Source: Kitasatospora aureofaciens (lineage in GTDB: Bacteria; Actinomycetota; Actinomycetes; Streptomycetales; Streptomycetaceae). From it: a stretch of DNA of 64,000 nt. The DNA lies in the NCBI RefSeq assembly GCF_019192735.1, contig NZ_JAHTKP010000036.1, forward strand, positions 17,104 through 81,103. The letters are read 5' to 3'. Shown piece by piece: positions 57,455-64,000 of this stretch. The notes under the pieces are model-generated. The model saw only the letters and a list, made by a program, of their open reading frames with translations. It was not told where the DNA came from and did not search any database. The position numbers were made by a program, and so were the translations under genes. The stretch's first letter is position 1, and each line of letters begins with the position of its first letter.

Positions 57455-58903
57455 TCACGGCCCCGCGTGCGGGAGGTTCAGGTACGGGAACACGTCCGAC
57501 GCGCGCTCCGGCTGCCAGTCGAACAACGGCGGCGGCAGCAGCTCCGCCGCCGAGCGGCCCGTCCAGGGTTCGCCCTCCAGCATCCGCAGCAGGGGCGGGT
57601 CGATGATGTCGTTGGGGCGGCGGCCGTTGGGGTAGCCCTGGAGGTCGCCGCCGAGGACGCCGTCCGGGTTCGGCGAACTGCTCACCGGTGTCGCCAGGTT
57701 GAGCCGGAGCTGCTCCGCCCACGCGACGGCCCTCGGGTCGGCGTCCGCGTTCAGGCGGTGGGTGTTGAGGTCGAAGCCGAAGCGGGCGCCGTTGTCGCGG
57801 CCGATGCCGCCGAGAAAGAGGGCGCGGATGTCCTCGCGGGGGCCGGGCGGGGCCGCGAAGCCCTGGGCGGCCTGGATGCGCCGCGGCGGGGCCGGGTTGA
57901 GGGCCGCATCGAGGAAGGCCTGGTCGAGGTGGTCGTCGGCGGCGGACCGGGCGTTGAAGCGGTCCTCGGGGCCGCCGGGTACGGCGTTGGCCGTCGAGGA
58001 GCCCCAGAGCGCGAACATCACGTGCGGGTTGCCGAGCCGGCCGACCTGCCGGTAGACGGCGTCCTGGGCCCGCAGGTCACGGGAGAGGTCGGCGCCTTCC
58101 CGGGAGACGGTCGCCCACACCCCGACCACGGGGTTGCGCCCGACGTCACCGTTCAGGGCGAGGTCACGCTTCGGCACCTGGAGGATGATGCTCCCGACGT
58201 TGACGGCCGACAGCGGGTTGGGCCCGGGCAGCGCGCCGGGGACGGGCCCGACCGTCCCGAGCACGAACAGCCCGACCACCCTCGTGTCGATGAAGAACGA
58301 CTCCGCGGTCTGCGTGACGACGCTCCGCCCGCCCCCGGGCAGCGCCCGGGTGGCTTCGGCGCGCAGGGCGCCGTAGTCGGGCATGAGGGTGAGGCCGGTG
58401 TGGGTGGGTGCGGCGGTGCCGTCGGCGACCAGGACCTCGGGGGCGCGGCCGGCCCGGATGCGTTCGAGGGTGTAGCGCTGGCGGTAGAGCAGGCCCGGGG
58501 AGTCGAGGCCCCGGACGGGGGCCACGGCGATGGGGCCGTTGCCGAAGGGGCGGCGGTCCTCGGTGCGGAAGGTCCAGCGGTAGGTGAGGTCGGGGACGCC
58601 GTCGCCGGTGTTGTCGACGTGGATCTCGTAGCGGGCGCGGGTGGCCCAGGGGTAGTTGAGCGGTGCGGCGCCGGGGAGTTGGGCGGAGTGGACGTCGGCG
58701 ATGACGGTGACGGTGTCGGGGGCGTCGGGGCTGGTGAAGGCGTAGACGTCGGTGATGTTGGCGGGCTGGTCGAGGGCGACGCCGGGGGCGTCGAAGTGGC
58801 CGCCGGCCCGGCTGGTGCCGAGCAGGGGGCCGCCGAGGGCGGCGGCGGTGAGGGCGGTGGTGGCGGCGAGGAAGCGGCGCCGGGAGGGTCGCGGGTTCCG
58901 CAC
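57455..58903 (-). CDS. Tat-exported DUF4331 protein
   Basis: A 482-aa protein. A twin-arginine signal (RRRFLAATTALTAAALGG) directs folded export. The mature part is DUF4331: GGHFDAPGVALDQPANITDV near the start, and DLTYRWTFRTEDRR, VVGVWATVSREGADLS and FGFDLNTHRLNADADPRA later. The function is unknown. The family often stands with TPR and NicO genes, hinting at a role in extracytoplasmic metal handling. GTG 58903 is the first gene of the operon. Confidence 0.85.
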   Translation of the reverse strand: MRNPRPSRRRFLAATTALTAAALGGPLLGTSRAGGHFDAPGVALDQPANITDVYAFTSPDAPDTVTVIADVHSAQLPGAAPLNYPWATRARYEIHVDNTGDGVPDLTYRWTFRTEDRRPFGNGPIAVAPVRGLDSPGLLYRQRYTLERIRAGRAPEVLVADGTAAPTHTGLTLMPDYGALRAEATRALPGGGRSVVTQTAESFFIDTRVVGLFVLGTVGPVPGALPGPNPLSAVNVGSIILQVPKRDLALNGDVGRNPVVGVWATVSREGADLSRDLRAQDAVYRQVGRLGNPHVMFALWGSSTANAVPGGPEDRFNARSAADDHLDQAFLDAALNPAPPRRIQAAQGFAAPPGPREDIRALFLGGIGRDNGARFGFDLNTHRLNADADPRAVAWAEQLRLNLATPVSSSPNPDGVLGGDLQGYPNGRRPNDIIDPPLLRMLEGEPWTGRSAAELLPPPLFDWQPERASDVFPYLNLPHAGP

Positions 58904-59225
58904 AGGGCTCTCCAGATTCCGGGGTCGAGGGCGGAGCGGGGCGGCCGGTCGGCGCGGGAGGCCGCCGGGGCGGGCCCCAACCTAGGGCGGCCGGCGATCT
59001 TGACTCGACCCCGGGAAGGCCTTCTCACTCGGACGTGTTGATCTTTTCCCTCTCGCGAGGGACTTCGGTTCGATCGCACACATCCGTGCACCTACGATCC
59101 GTGTTGATCACTTCTCCTCTGCCGCCGAACTGCGGATTCCCCTGGCGTGCATGGATTCTGACGATTATTCATCTCTGGCAGAACCAGAACCTCCCGATGC
59201 CGATCCCCCGAAGGAGCAGATCAGC
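58904..59225. other. 322-bp divergent spacer
   Basis: No gene is supported. It must hold the promoter of the DUF4331 operon and that of the secreted paralogues. TCTCGCGAGG near 59053 contains a perfect TCTCGCGAGA-like palindrome broken by one base. The last 100 bp are comparatively AT-rich, with ATTCTGACGATTATTCATC near 59155. CGAAGGAGCAGATCAGC is the ribosome-binding region of the first paralogue. Confidence 0.5.
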
Positions 59226-59915
59226 ATGAGGATTCACCCCGCCCTGACGGCCCTCCTGGCCGCCGCCGCGGCGCTCACCTCGCTGGGCGCCCCGAGCGTC
59301 GCGGCCGCCCCGACGAACCACGCCCTCCTCGCCCCGGCGGCGGACACGTCGTGCCGCCCGCTCAACCTGCCGAGCCCGTACGTGTCGCCGTGGGGCCGGG
59401 CCCAGGTGGCCTTGAACCCGGGCTTCAAGGCGGCCCTGGACGCGAGCGCCGTCACCGTCACCCCGATCGCGCCGGTCACGAGCCTCCCCGGGGACACCGG
59501 GCTGACCAGCGCGATCGGCTCCACGGCCGGCTCGTACATCGACCTGGTGGACTTCGGCCGGGTCTACTACAAGGGCGGCTGGACCTTCACCAACTCCGTC
59601 ACCAACGGGACCTGGACGGCCGACGACTTCTGGCTGCGCTTCTTCCCCGACCAAGGGCTGTCCACCTGCCCGACGATCAACGGCGTGAAGAGCACCACCG
59701 AGCAGACCTTCGTCTCGTACACCCTGCCGGACGCCCTGACCGGCGGCGGTGGATGGGGGCTGGACCCGACCAAGGTCGCCGTCAAGACCGCCAAGGTGCC
59801 GCTGAAGCTGACCCCAGAGGGGGCGGAGGGCATCAACCGGGCGCTCGGCACCGCGTTCCGGGCCGGGGACGAGCTCGGCACCCTCTCCGGCGAGTTCCGC
59901 TACCTCCCCGCCTGA
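59226..59915 (+). CDS. Secreted protein, paralogue 1 of a pair
   Basis: A 229-aa protein with a signal peptide (1-28, ending SVAAA). The mature part has SPYVSPWGRAQVALNPGFKA, VTPIAPVTS and GRVYYKGGWTFTNS, and two Cys that may pair. It resembles the next gene over its whole length (SPWG-x-A-x-V, IAP, GR-x-Y-Y-x-GG), which makes a small family of beta-rich secreted proteins with no assigned function. It begins behind AAGGAG. It is transcribed with its paralogue. Confidence 0.65.
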   Translation: MRIHPALTALLAAAAALTSLGAPSVAAAPTNHALLAPAADTSCRPLNLPSPYVSPWGRAQVALNPGFKAALDASAVTVTPIAPVTSLPGDTGLTSAIGSTAGSYIDLVDFGRVYYKGGWTFTNSVTNGTWTADDFWLRFFPDQGLSTCPTINGVKSTTEQTFVSYTLPDALTGGGGWGLDPTKVAVKTAKVPLKLTPEGAEGINRALGTAFRAGDELGTLSGEFRYLPA

Positions 59916-59969
59916 ACCGACCAATCCATCCGATCCACTCAACCCACCATCGATTCAAAGGAGTTCACC

Positions 59970-60647
59970 ATGCGTCGTGTCCTGCGCGGGTTCGCCGTCC
60001 TGGCCGCCGTCACCGCTCTGATCGCCCCGGCCGCGTCCTCGACGGGCGCCGCCGCCGCACCCGCACCCGCACCCGCACCCACCTCATCCACCCGCGCCAC
60101 CAAGGACATCGGCTTCCCGGGCGTCTACATCTCACCGTGGGGCAGCGCCCACGTCCGGGTGAGCGACGAGACCAAGCAGTGGCTGCAGGCCGAGGGCGCC
60201 ACGCTGGGCGCCATCGCGCCGTTCACCCTGGACCCGGACGGTTACGGCTTCGACATGCCGATCGGCTCCACCCCCGGCGACCACCTCGACTCGAAGGGCC
60301 GGATCTACTACCCGGGCGGCATCACCATCAATCACCCGGCCTCGGGCCACACCTTCACCCTGATCCCGACCTACATCCGGGTCATGCCGACCCCGATCTA
60401 CTCGGCCGGCGTGCTGGTGGACGGGCAGCGAGCCAAGGACGAGGTCACGGTGGCCGACTCGACCTACGGCGAGGTGATCGCGGGCGCCCGGCCGTCGGCG
60501 ACCGGCTTCCGTCTGGAGAAGATCCCGTTCCGGATCACCCAGCAGACCTCCGACCTGATCACCCAGTACATCGGCCGACCCGGCCCGGCGGCGGGCACCT
60601 ACTTCGGCACCCTGACGCCCAACTTCGACTACGTTCCCACGCACTGA
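59970..60647 (+). CDS. Secreted protein, paralogue 2 of a pair
   Basis: A 225-aa protein with a signal peptide (1-31) and an Ala-Pro-rich stretch (APAPAPAPTS). The mature part aligns with the previous protein: GVYISPWGSAHVRVSDETK, GAIAPFTLD, PIGSTPGDHLDSKGRIYYPG. No Cys pair is present. It starts 8 nt behind AAAGGAG and is 54 bp after the first paralogue, so a tandem duplication is likely. A terminator follows directly, which separates it from the pigment genes. Confidence 0.65.
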   Translation: MRRVLRGFAVLAAVTALIAPAASSTGAAAAPAPAPAPTSSTRATKDIGFPGVYISPWGSAHVRVSDETKQWLQAEGATLGAIAPFTLDPDGYGFDMPIGSTPGDHLDSKGRIYYPGGITINHPASGHTFTLIPTYIRVMPTPIYSAGVLVDGQRAKDEVTVADSTYGEVIAGARPSATGFRLEKIPFRITQQTSDLITQYIGRPGPAAGTYFGTLTPNFDYVPTH

Positions 60648-60655
60648 CAAACCGG

Positions 60656-60691
60656 GCGGGCGCACAGCATTTTGGGTGGCCGTGCGCCCGC
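60656..60691 (+). terminator. Terminator behind the secreted paralogues
   Basis: Perfect 10-bp arms GCGGGCGCAC (60656-60665) and GTGCGCCCGC (60682-60691) around a 16-nt loop with TTTT lie 8 bp after the stop. Confidence 0.8.
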
Positions 60692-60856
60692 GCACTCAAC
60701 TCCCTTGATTCGCATGACAATCATGCATCTAACTCGTTCGAGGTAACTCTCCCGCTGATCCACCTTTTTGCCAGCCCATGGGGGAACATCGGCATGTCCG
60801 CGCCCGAACGAGACATCCCGTCCGGGCGGCACTACCTACGGCCTTTGGATTGACCC

Positions 60857-62062
60857 GTGACTACCTCCGCCCCCGTGTGGGACTGCCCCTTCAACCACAC
60901 CGACGGCCTGGAGTTCGACCCCCTCCTCAGGCGGCTGCTCACCGAGGACCCGATCGCCCGGATCCGGCTGCCGCACGGCGAGGGCGAGGCCTGGCTGGCC
61001 ACCCGCTACGAGGACGTCCGGACCGTCACCACCGACCGCCGGTTCAGCCGCGCCGCCGGCATCGGGCGCGACCTGCCCCGGATGACGCCCGCCCCGATCG
61101 CCCAGGCCGAGGCGATCAACCTGATGGATCCGCCCGCCCACAACCGGCTGCGCCGCCTGGTCGCCAAGGGCTTCACCAACCGCCAGGTCGAGCAGATGCG
61201 GGCGCGGACGCAGCGGATCGTCGACGGCTACCTCGACGAGATGGCCGAACACGGCTCCCCCGCCGACCTCGTGCACTTCCTCTCCTCCCGGCTGCCGCTC
61301 ACCACCATCTGCGAGCTGCTCGACATCCCGGAGCAGGACCGCGCCGAACTCCGCGGCCACGCCGTCGCGATGATGGCCATGGGCCCGGGCGGTCGCGAGG
61401 GGCAGGAGCGCGCCAAGGCCGCGCTGCGCGCGTATTTCACCGAGCTGACGGCCGCCCGTCGCAGCGATCCGGGCGACGACCTGGTCAGCGCGCTCGCGAC
61501 CGCCCGCGACGGCGAAGAGCTGCTGGACGACCGGGAGTTGGCCGTCATGGCGATGGTGCTGCTGGTCACCGGCCACGACACCAGCACCTACGAGATCAGC
61601 AACATCACGTACACCCTGCTCACCCACCCCGAGCAGCTCGCCAAGCTCCGCGCCCAGCCCGAGATGCTGCCGCGCGCCCTGGAGGAGCTGCTGCGCTTCA
61701 TCCCGTTCCGGCAGGGCGTCGGCATCGCCCGGGTCGCCACCGAGGACGTCGAGCTGGGCGGGGTGCTGATCAGGGCCGGCGAGGCGGTGCACGTCTCCTA
61801 CCTGGCCGCCAACCGCGATCCGGCGATGTACGAGCGGCCCGACGAGTTGGACCTGGACCGCGGTGCGCCCACCCACATGACCTTCGGCTACGGCCAGCAC
61901 CACTGCCTCGGTGCGCACCTGGCCCGGATGGAGCTCCAGGTCGCGATCGGGACTCTGCTGCGGCGCTTCCCGGAACTGCGCCTGGCCGTGGCGCCGTCGG
62001 AGCTCGACTGGCAGACCGGTTCCATCTGGCGCTACCCGCGGACCCTGCCGCTCGCCTGGTGA
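60857..62062 (+). CDS. Cytochrome P450 (CYP158-like)
   Basis: A 401-aa P450. The haem loop is FGYGQHHCLGAHLAR with ligand Cys350, the I-helix oxygen motif is GHDTS at 239-243, and the K-helix E-x-x-R is Glu277-Arg280. I-helix and haem motifs resemble those of the CYP158 family, whose S. coelicolor member couples flaviolin into pigment dimers and trimers. GTG 60857 has no evident ribosome-binding site. It is 114 bp upstream of the type III polyketide synthase gene, the same pairing as in other streptomycetes, so oxidative coupling of flaviolin is the probable role. Confidence 0.86.
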   Translation: MTTSAPVWDCPFNHTDGLEFDPLLRRLLTEDPIARIRLPHGEGEAWLATRYEDVRTVTTDRRFSRAAGIGRDLPRMTPAPIAQAEAINLMDPPAHNRLRRLVAKGFTNRQVEQMRARTQRIVDGYLDEMAEHGSPADLVHFLSSRLPLTTICELLDIPEQDRAELRGHAVAMMAMGPGGREGQERAKAALRAYFTELTAARRSDPGDDLVSALATARDGEELLDDRELAVMAMVLLVTGHDTSTYEISNITYTLLTHPEQLAKLRAQPEMLPRALEELLRFIPFRQGVGIARVATEDVELGGVLIRAGEAVHVSYLAANRDPAMYERPDELDLDRGAPTHMTFGYGQHHCLGAHLARMELQVAIGTLLRRFPELRLAVAPSELDWQTGSIWRYPRTLPLAW

Positions 62063-62176
62063 TCTCCCCGCGCCGCCGAACGCGGCGCCGCCCGTCCGAC
62101 GCATCCACCGGCCGCCTCCACCTCAGGCGTGCCCACCGCAGGCCTCTCGCAGGCCCCCAGGGGGAGATCCGTACCC

Positions 62177-63337
62177 ATGGCAACACTCTGCCGCCCAGCC
62201 ATCGCCGTGCCCGAGCACGTCATCACCCTCGACCAGACCCTCGACCTGGCCCGCACGTTGCACGCCGACCATCCCCAACTCGGCCTCGCCATCCGGCTGA
62301 TCGAGAACACGGGGGTGCAGACCCGGCACCTCGTCCAGCCGATCGAGCAGACCCTGCGGCACCCGGGCTTCACCGTCCGCAACGCGGTCTACGAGCGCGA
62401 GGCCAAGCTCCGCGTCCCCGAGGTGGTCGAAAACGCCCTCCGCCACGCCGAGTTGGGCGCCCCCGACATCGACCTGATCGTCTACGTGTCGTGCACCGGC
62501 TTCATGATGCCGTCCATGACCGCCTGGCTGATCAACACCCTGGGCTTCCGCTCCGACACCCGCCAGGTGCCGATCGCCCAGCTCGGCTGCGCGGCCGGCG
62601 GCGCCGCCGTCAACCGCGCACACGACTTCTGCCGTGCCTACCCGGGCGCCAACGTGCTCATCGTGGCCTGCGAGTTCTGCTCGCTCTGCTACCAGCCCAC
62701 CGACCTGGGCGTCGGCTCGCTGCTCTCCAACGGCCTGTTCGGGGACGCGATCGCCGCCGTGGTGATGCGCGGGCACGGCGGCAGCGGCGTGCAGATCGAG
62801 CGCAACGGCTCGCACCTCGTCCCGGACACCGAGAACTGGATCTCGTACGGGGTCAAGGACACCGGCTTCCACTTCCAGCTCGACAAGCGCGTCCCCGGCA
62901 CCATGGAGATGCTCGCGCCCGCGCTGCGCGGCCTGGCCACCGAGCACGGCTGGGACGTCTCCGGGCTCGGCTTCTACATCGTCCACGCCGGCGGCCCGCG
63001 CATCCTGGACGACCTCTGCCACTTCCTCAACCTGGAGCCCGCCACCTTCCGGTACAGCCGGGCCACACTGACCGAGCGCGGCAACATCGCCAGCGCCGTC
63101 GTCTTCGACGCGCTCGCCCGGCTGTTCGCCGACGGCGGCGTGCCCGACGGCACCCCGGGGCTGATCGCCGGCTTCGGACCTGGCATCACTGCCGAAACCT
63201 CGCTCGGGAGTTGGGTGTCGGCGCCGGTCGCGATCGGCGCGCCGCGCCGCCCACGGGCCATCGCCACCGCCGACCTGACGCGCGTCCAGCCCGCCGTCCC
63301 CCGCCGTTTCGCGGCCGGCACTACGATCACCGAATGA
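62177..63337 (+). CDS. rppA: Type III polyketide synthase, RppA-type tetrahydroxynaphthalene synthase
   Basis: A 386-aa chalcone-synthase-fold enzyme. The catalytic triad falls at Cys138 (QLGCAAGG), His270 (VHAGGPRILD) and Asn303 (RGNIASAVV), the same positions as in RppA. Cys106 (VSCTGFMMPSM), a residue specific to THN synthases, is also present. The enzyme condenses five malonyl-CoA into 1,3,6,8-tetrahydroxynaphthalene, which oxidises to flaviolin. ATG 62177 follows GGGGGAGATCC. Its TGA overlaps the start of the NUDIX gene. With the P450 it forms a pigment module. Confidence 0.93.
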   Translation: MATLCRPAIAVPEHVITLDQTLDLARTLHADHPQLGLAIRLIENTGVQTRHLVQPIEQTLRHPGFTVRNAVYEREAKLRVPEVVENALRHAELGAPDIDLIVYVSCTGFMMPSMTAWLINTLGFRSDTRQVPIAQLGCAAGGAAVNRAHDFCRAYPGANVLIVACEFCSLCYQPTDLGVGSLLSNGLFGDAIAAVVMRGHGGSGVQIERNGSHLVPDTENWISYGVKDTGFHFQLDKRVPGTMEMLAPALRGLATEHGWDVSGLGFYIVHAGGPRILDDLCHFLNLEPATFRYSRATLTERGNIASAVVFDALARLFADGGVPDGTPGLIAGFGPGITAETSLGSWVSAPVAIGAPRRPRAIATADLTRVQPAVPRRFAAGTTITE

Positions 63338-63924
63338 CCGATACCACGGACCGGACCGACACCTCCCCCTCCGCCAGAGCCGCCGAACTGGCCGCACTCT
63401 TTCCGGCGTTGCACGCGCCGCAGTACTGGGCCTGGGGGAGGTACGACGCGCAGTTCTCGACCGAGCTGCCGCCGGACGAACTGGTGACCAACATCCACCT
63501 GGTGGGCTTCACGGACGACCGGGTGGTGCTCTGCCGCGACGAGCGGGATCACTGGTTCCTGCCCGGCGGCACGCGCGAGCGGGACGAGAGCGTCGCCAAC
63601 TGCCTGGAGCGGGAGCTCAAGGAGGAGGCGGGCGCCCGGCTGCTCGGGGAGCCGGGCTGGCTGGGCGCGCACCGCTGCCGGACGGACGATCCGACGCCGT
63701 ACCGGCCGTGGCAGCCGCACCCGGAGAAGGCGTGGCTGTGGGGCTGGGCGGAGGTGGCGGTGGACTCGACGCCGACCAATCCGGCGGACGGCGAGCAGGT
63801 GGTCGAGGTGCGGGCGGTGCCGGCGGCCGAGGCGCAGCGGCTGCTGGCGAGGTCGCACGACGCCTCGTGGGGCGAGCTGATCGGGCTGGCGGTGGAGCTG
63901 CGGCGCCGGGCGGGGCTGGGCTGA
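63334..63924 (+). CDS. NUDIX hydrolase
   Basis: A 196-aa NUDIX-fold protein. The NUDIX box spans GGTRERDESVANCLERELKE then EAGARL, with all the spaced Glu residues (G-x5-E-x7-REL-x-EE-x-G). Such enzymes hydrolyse nucleoside diphosphate-linked compounds. The sequence does not reveal the substrate. The ATG overlaps the rppA stop (ATGA), so it is co-translated. A role in pigment synthesis is suggested only by position. A perfect terminator follows. Confidence 0.88.
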   Translation: MTDTTDRTDTSPSARAAELAALFPALHAPQYWAWGRYDAQFSTELPPDELVTNIHLVGFTDDRVVLCRDERDHWFLPGGTRERDESVANCLERELKEEAGARLLGEPGWLGAHRCRTDDPTPYRPWQPHPEKAWLWGWAEVAVDSTPTNPADGEQVVEVRAVPAAEAQRLLARSHDASWGELIGLAVELRRRAGLG

Positions 63925-63975
63925 GGCCAAGCACAAGGTCCGGGTCCGAGCGGCAGGACGGCGAACGGCGGCGGG

Positions 63976-64000
63976 GCCGGTGGAATGCGCTTCCACCGGC
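63976..64000 (+). terminator. Terminator of the pigment operon
   Basis: Perfect 10-bp arms GCCGGTGGAA (63976-63985) and TTCCACCGGC (63991-64000) with a TGCGC loop. It may be cut by the window edge. Confidence 0.75.

Overview
The window is high-GC DNA (roughly 70 percent or more by eye) and reads as the chromosome of a streptomycete, Streptomyces or Kitasatospora. The evidence is the codon use, many GTG and TTG starts, several probably leaderless genes, a TipA-type MerR regulator, a DasR-type operator before a chitinase, a Ser/Thr kinase, a cysteine-type leader peptide, and a CYP158-like P450 followed by an RppA-type type III polyketide synthase. I see no rRNA, tRNA, CRISPR array, insertion sequence or phage module. 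About 57 intact or edge-truncated genes, three broken ones and many short repeats and palindromes are listed.

Layout. 1-10 kb: the start of a methyltransferase, a DinB enzyme, a frameshifted small gene, a zinc-ribbon protein and a tandem SUKH-4 protein, an MFS exporter, a divergent EamA/LysR pair, a response-regulator fragment, DUF2332 and TipA with its promoter. 10-16 kb: an FtsX/ATPase ABC exporter divergent from a kinase/regulator pair, with a 22-bp palindrome between them. 16-21 kb: a leader peptide and an isopenicillin-N-synthase-like oxygenase, then a GT-B-like protein carrying 14 perfect copies of a heptamer, which overlaps tail to tail with a STAND/TPR ATPase. 21-28 kb: a MerR gene convergent on a lipid-degradation run (fadB, fadA, acyl-CoA dehydrogenase, alpha-methylacyl-CoA racemase). 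28-41 kb: GNATs, a membrane protein/kinase/regulator operon, two ABC-F ATPases, a trypsin-like lipoprotein, a nitroreductase, an aldo-keto reductase and an SGNH hydrolase. 41-50 kb: a chitinase with a dre site, a zinc-ribbon SDR, an SDR/TetR pair, and a peptide deformylase/methyltransferase pair divergent from an HTH regulator with twin operators. 50-64 kb: VanZ, a sensor kinase, hemC, an orphan regulator behind a kinase remnant, a DUF4331/TPR/NicO operon, two secreted paralogues, and the P450/rppA/NUDIX pigment cluster.

The most unusual pattern runs through the whole window. At about fourteen gene ends a short unit (10-24 bp) that includes, or starts exactly at, the stop codon is tandemly repeated into the downstream spacer. 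Unit sequence and length differ at every locus. Related repeats sit inside the ends of other genes and create low-complexity tails (EamA, racemase, GNATs). The heptamer array at 17818-17915 is a candidate phase-variable switch.

Functional themes. Several regulators sit beside their likely targets with visible palindromes (TipA, LysR, the 13.7-kb two-component system, TetR/SDR, HTH/deformylase). The fad genes form a branched or long-chain fatty acid degradation set. CYP158-like plus RppA predicts flaviolin-type brown pigment. Starts are assigned by Shine-Dalgarno position, overlap coupling and family length. Where two starts are possible the entry says so.
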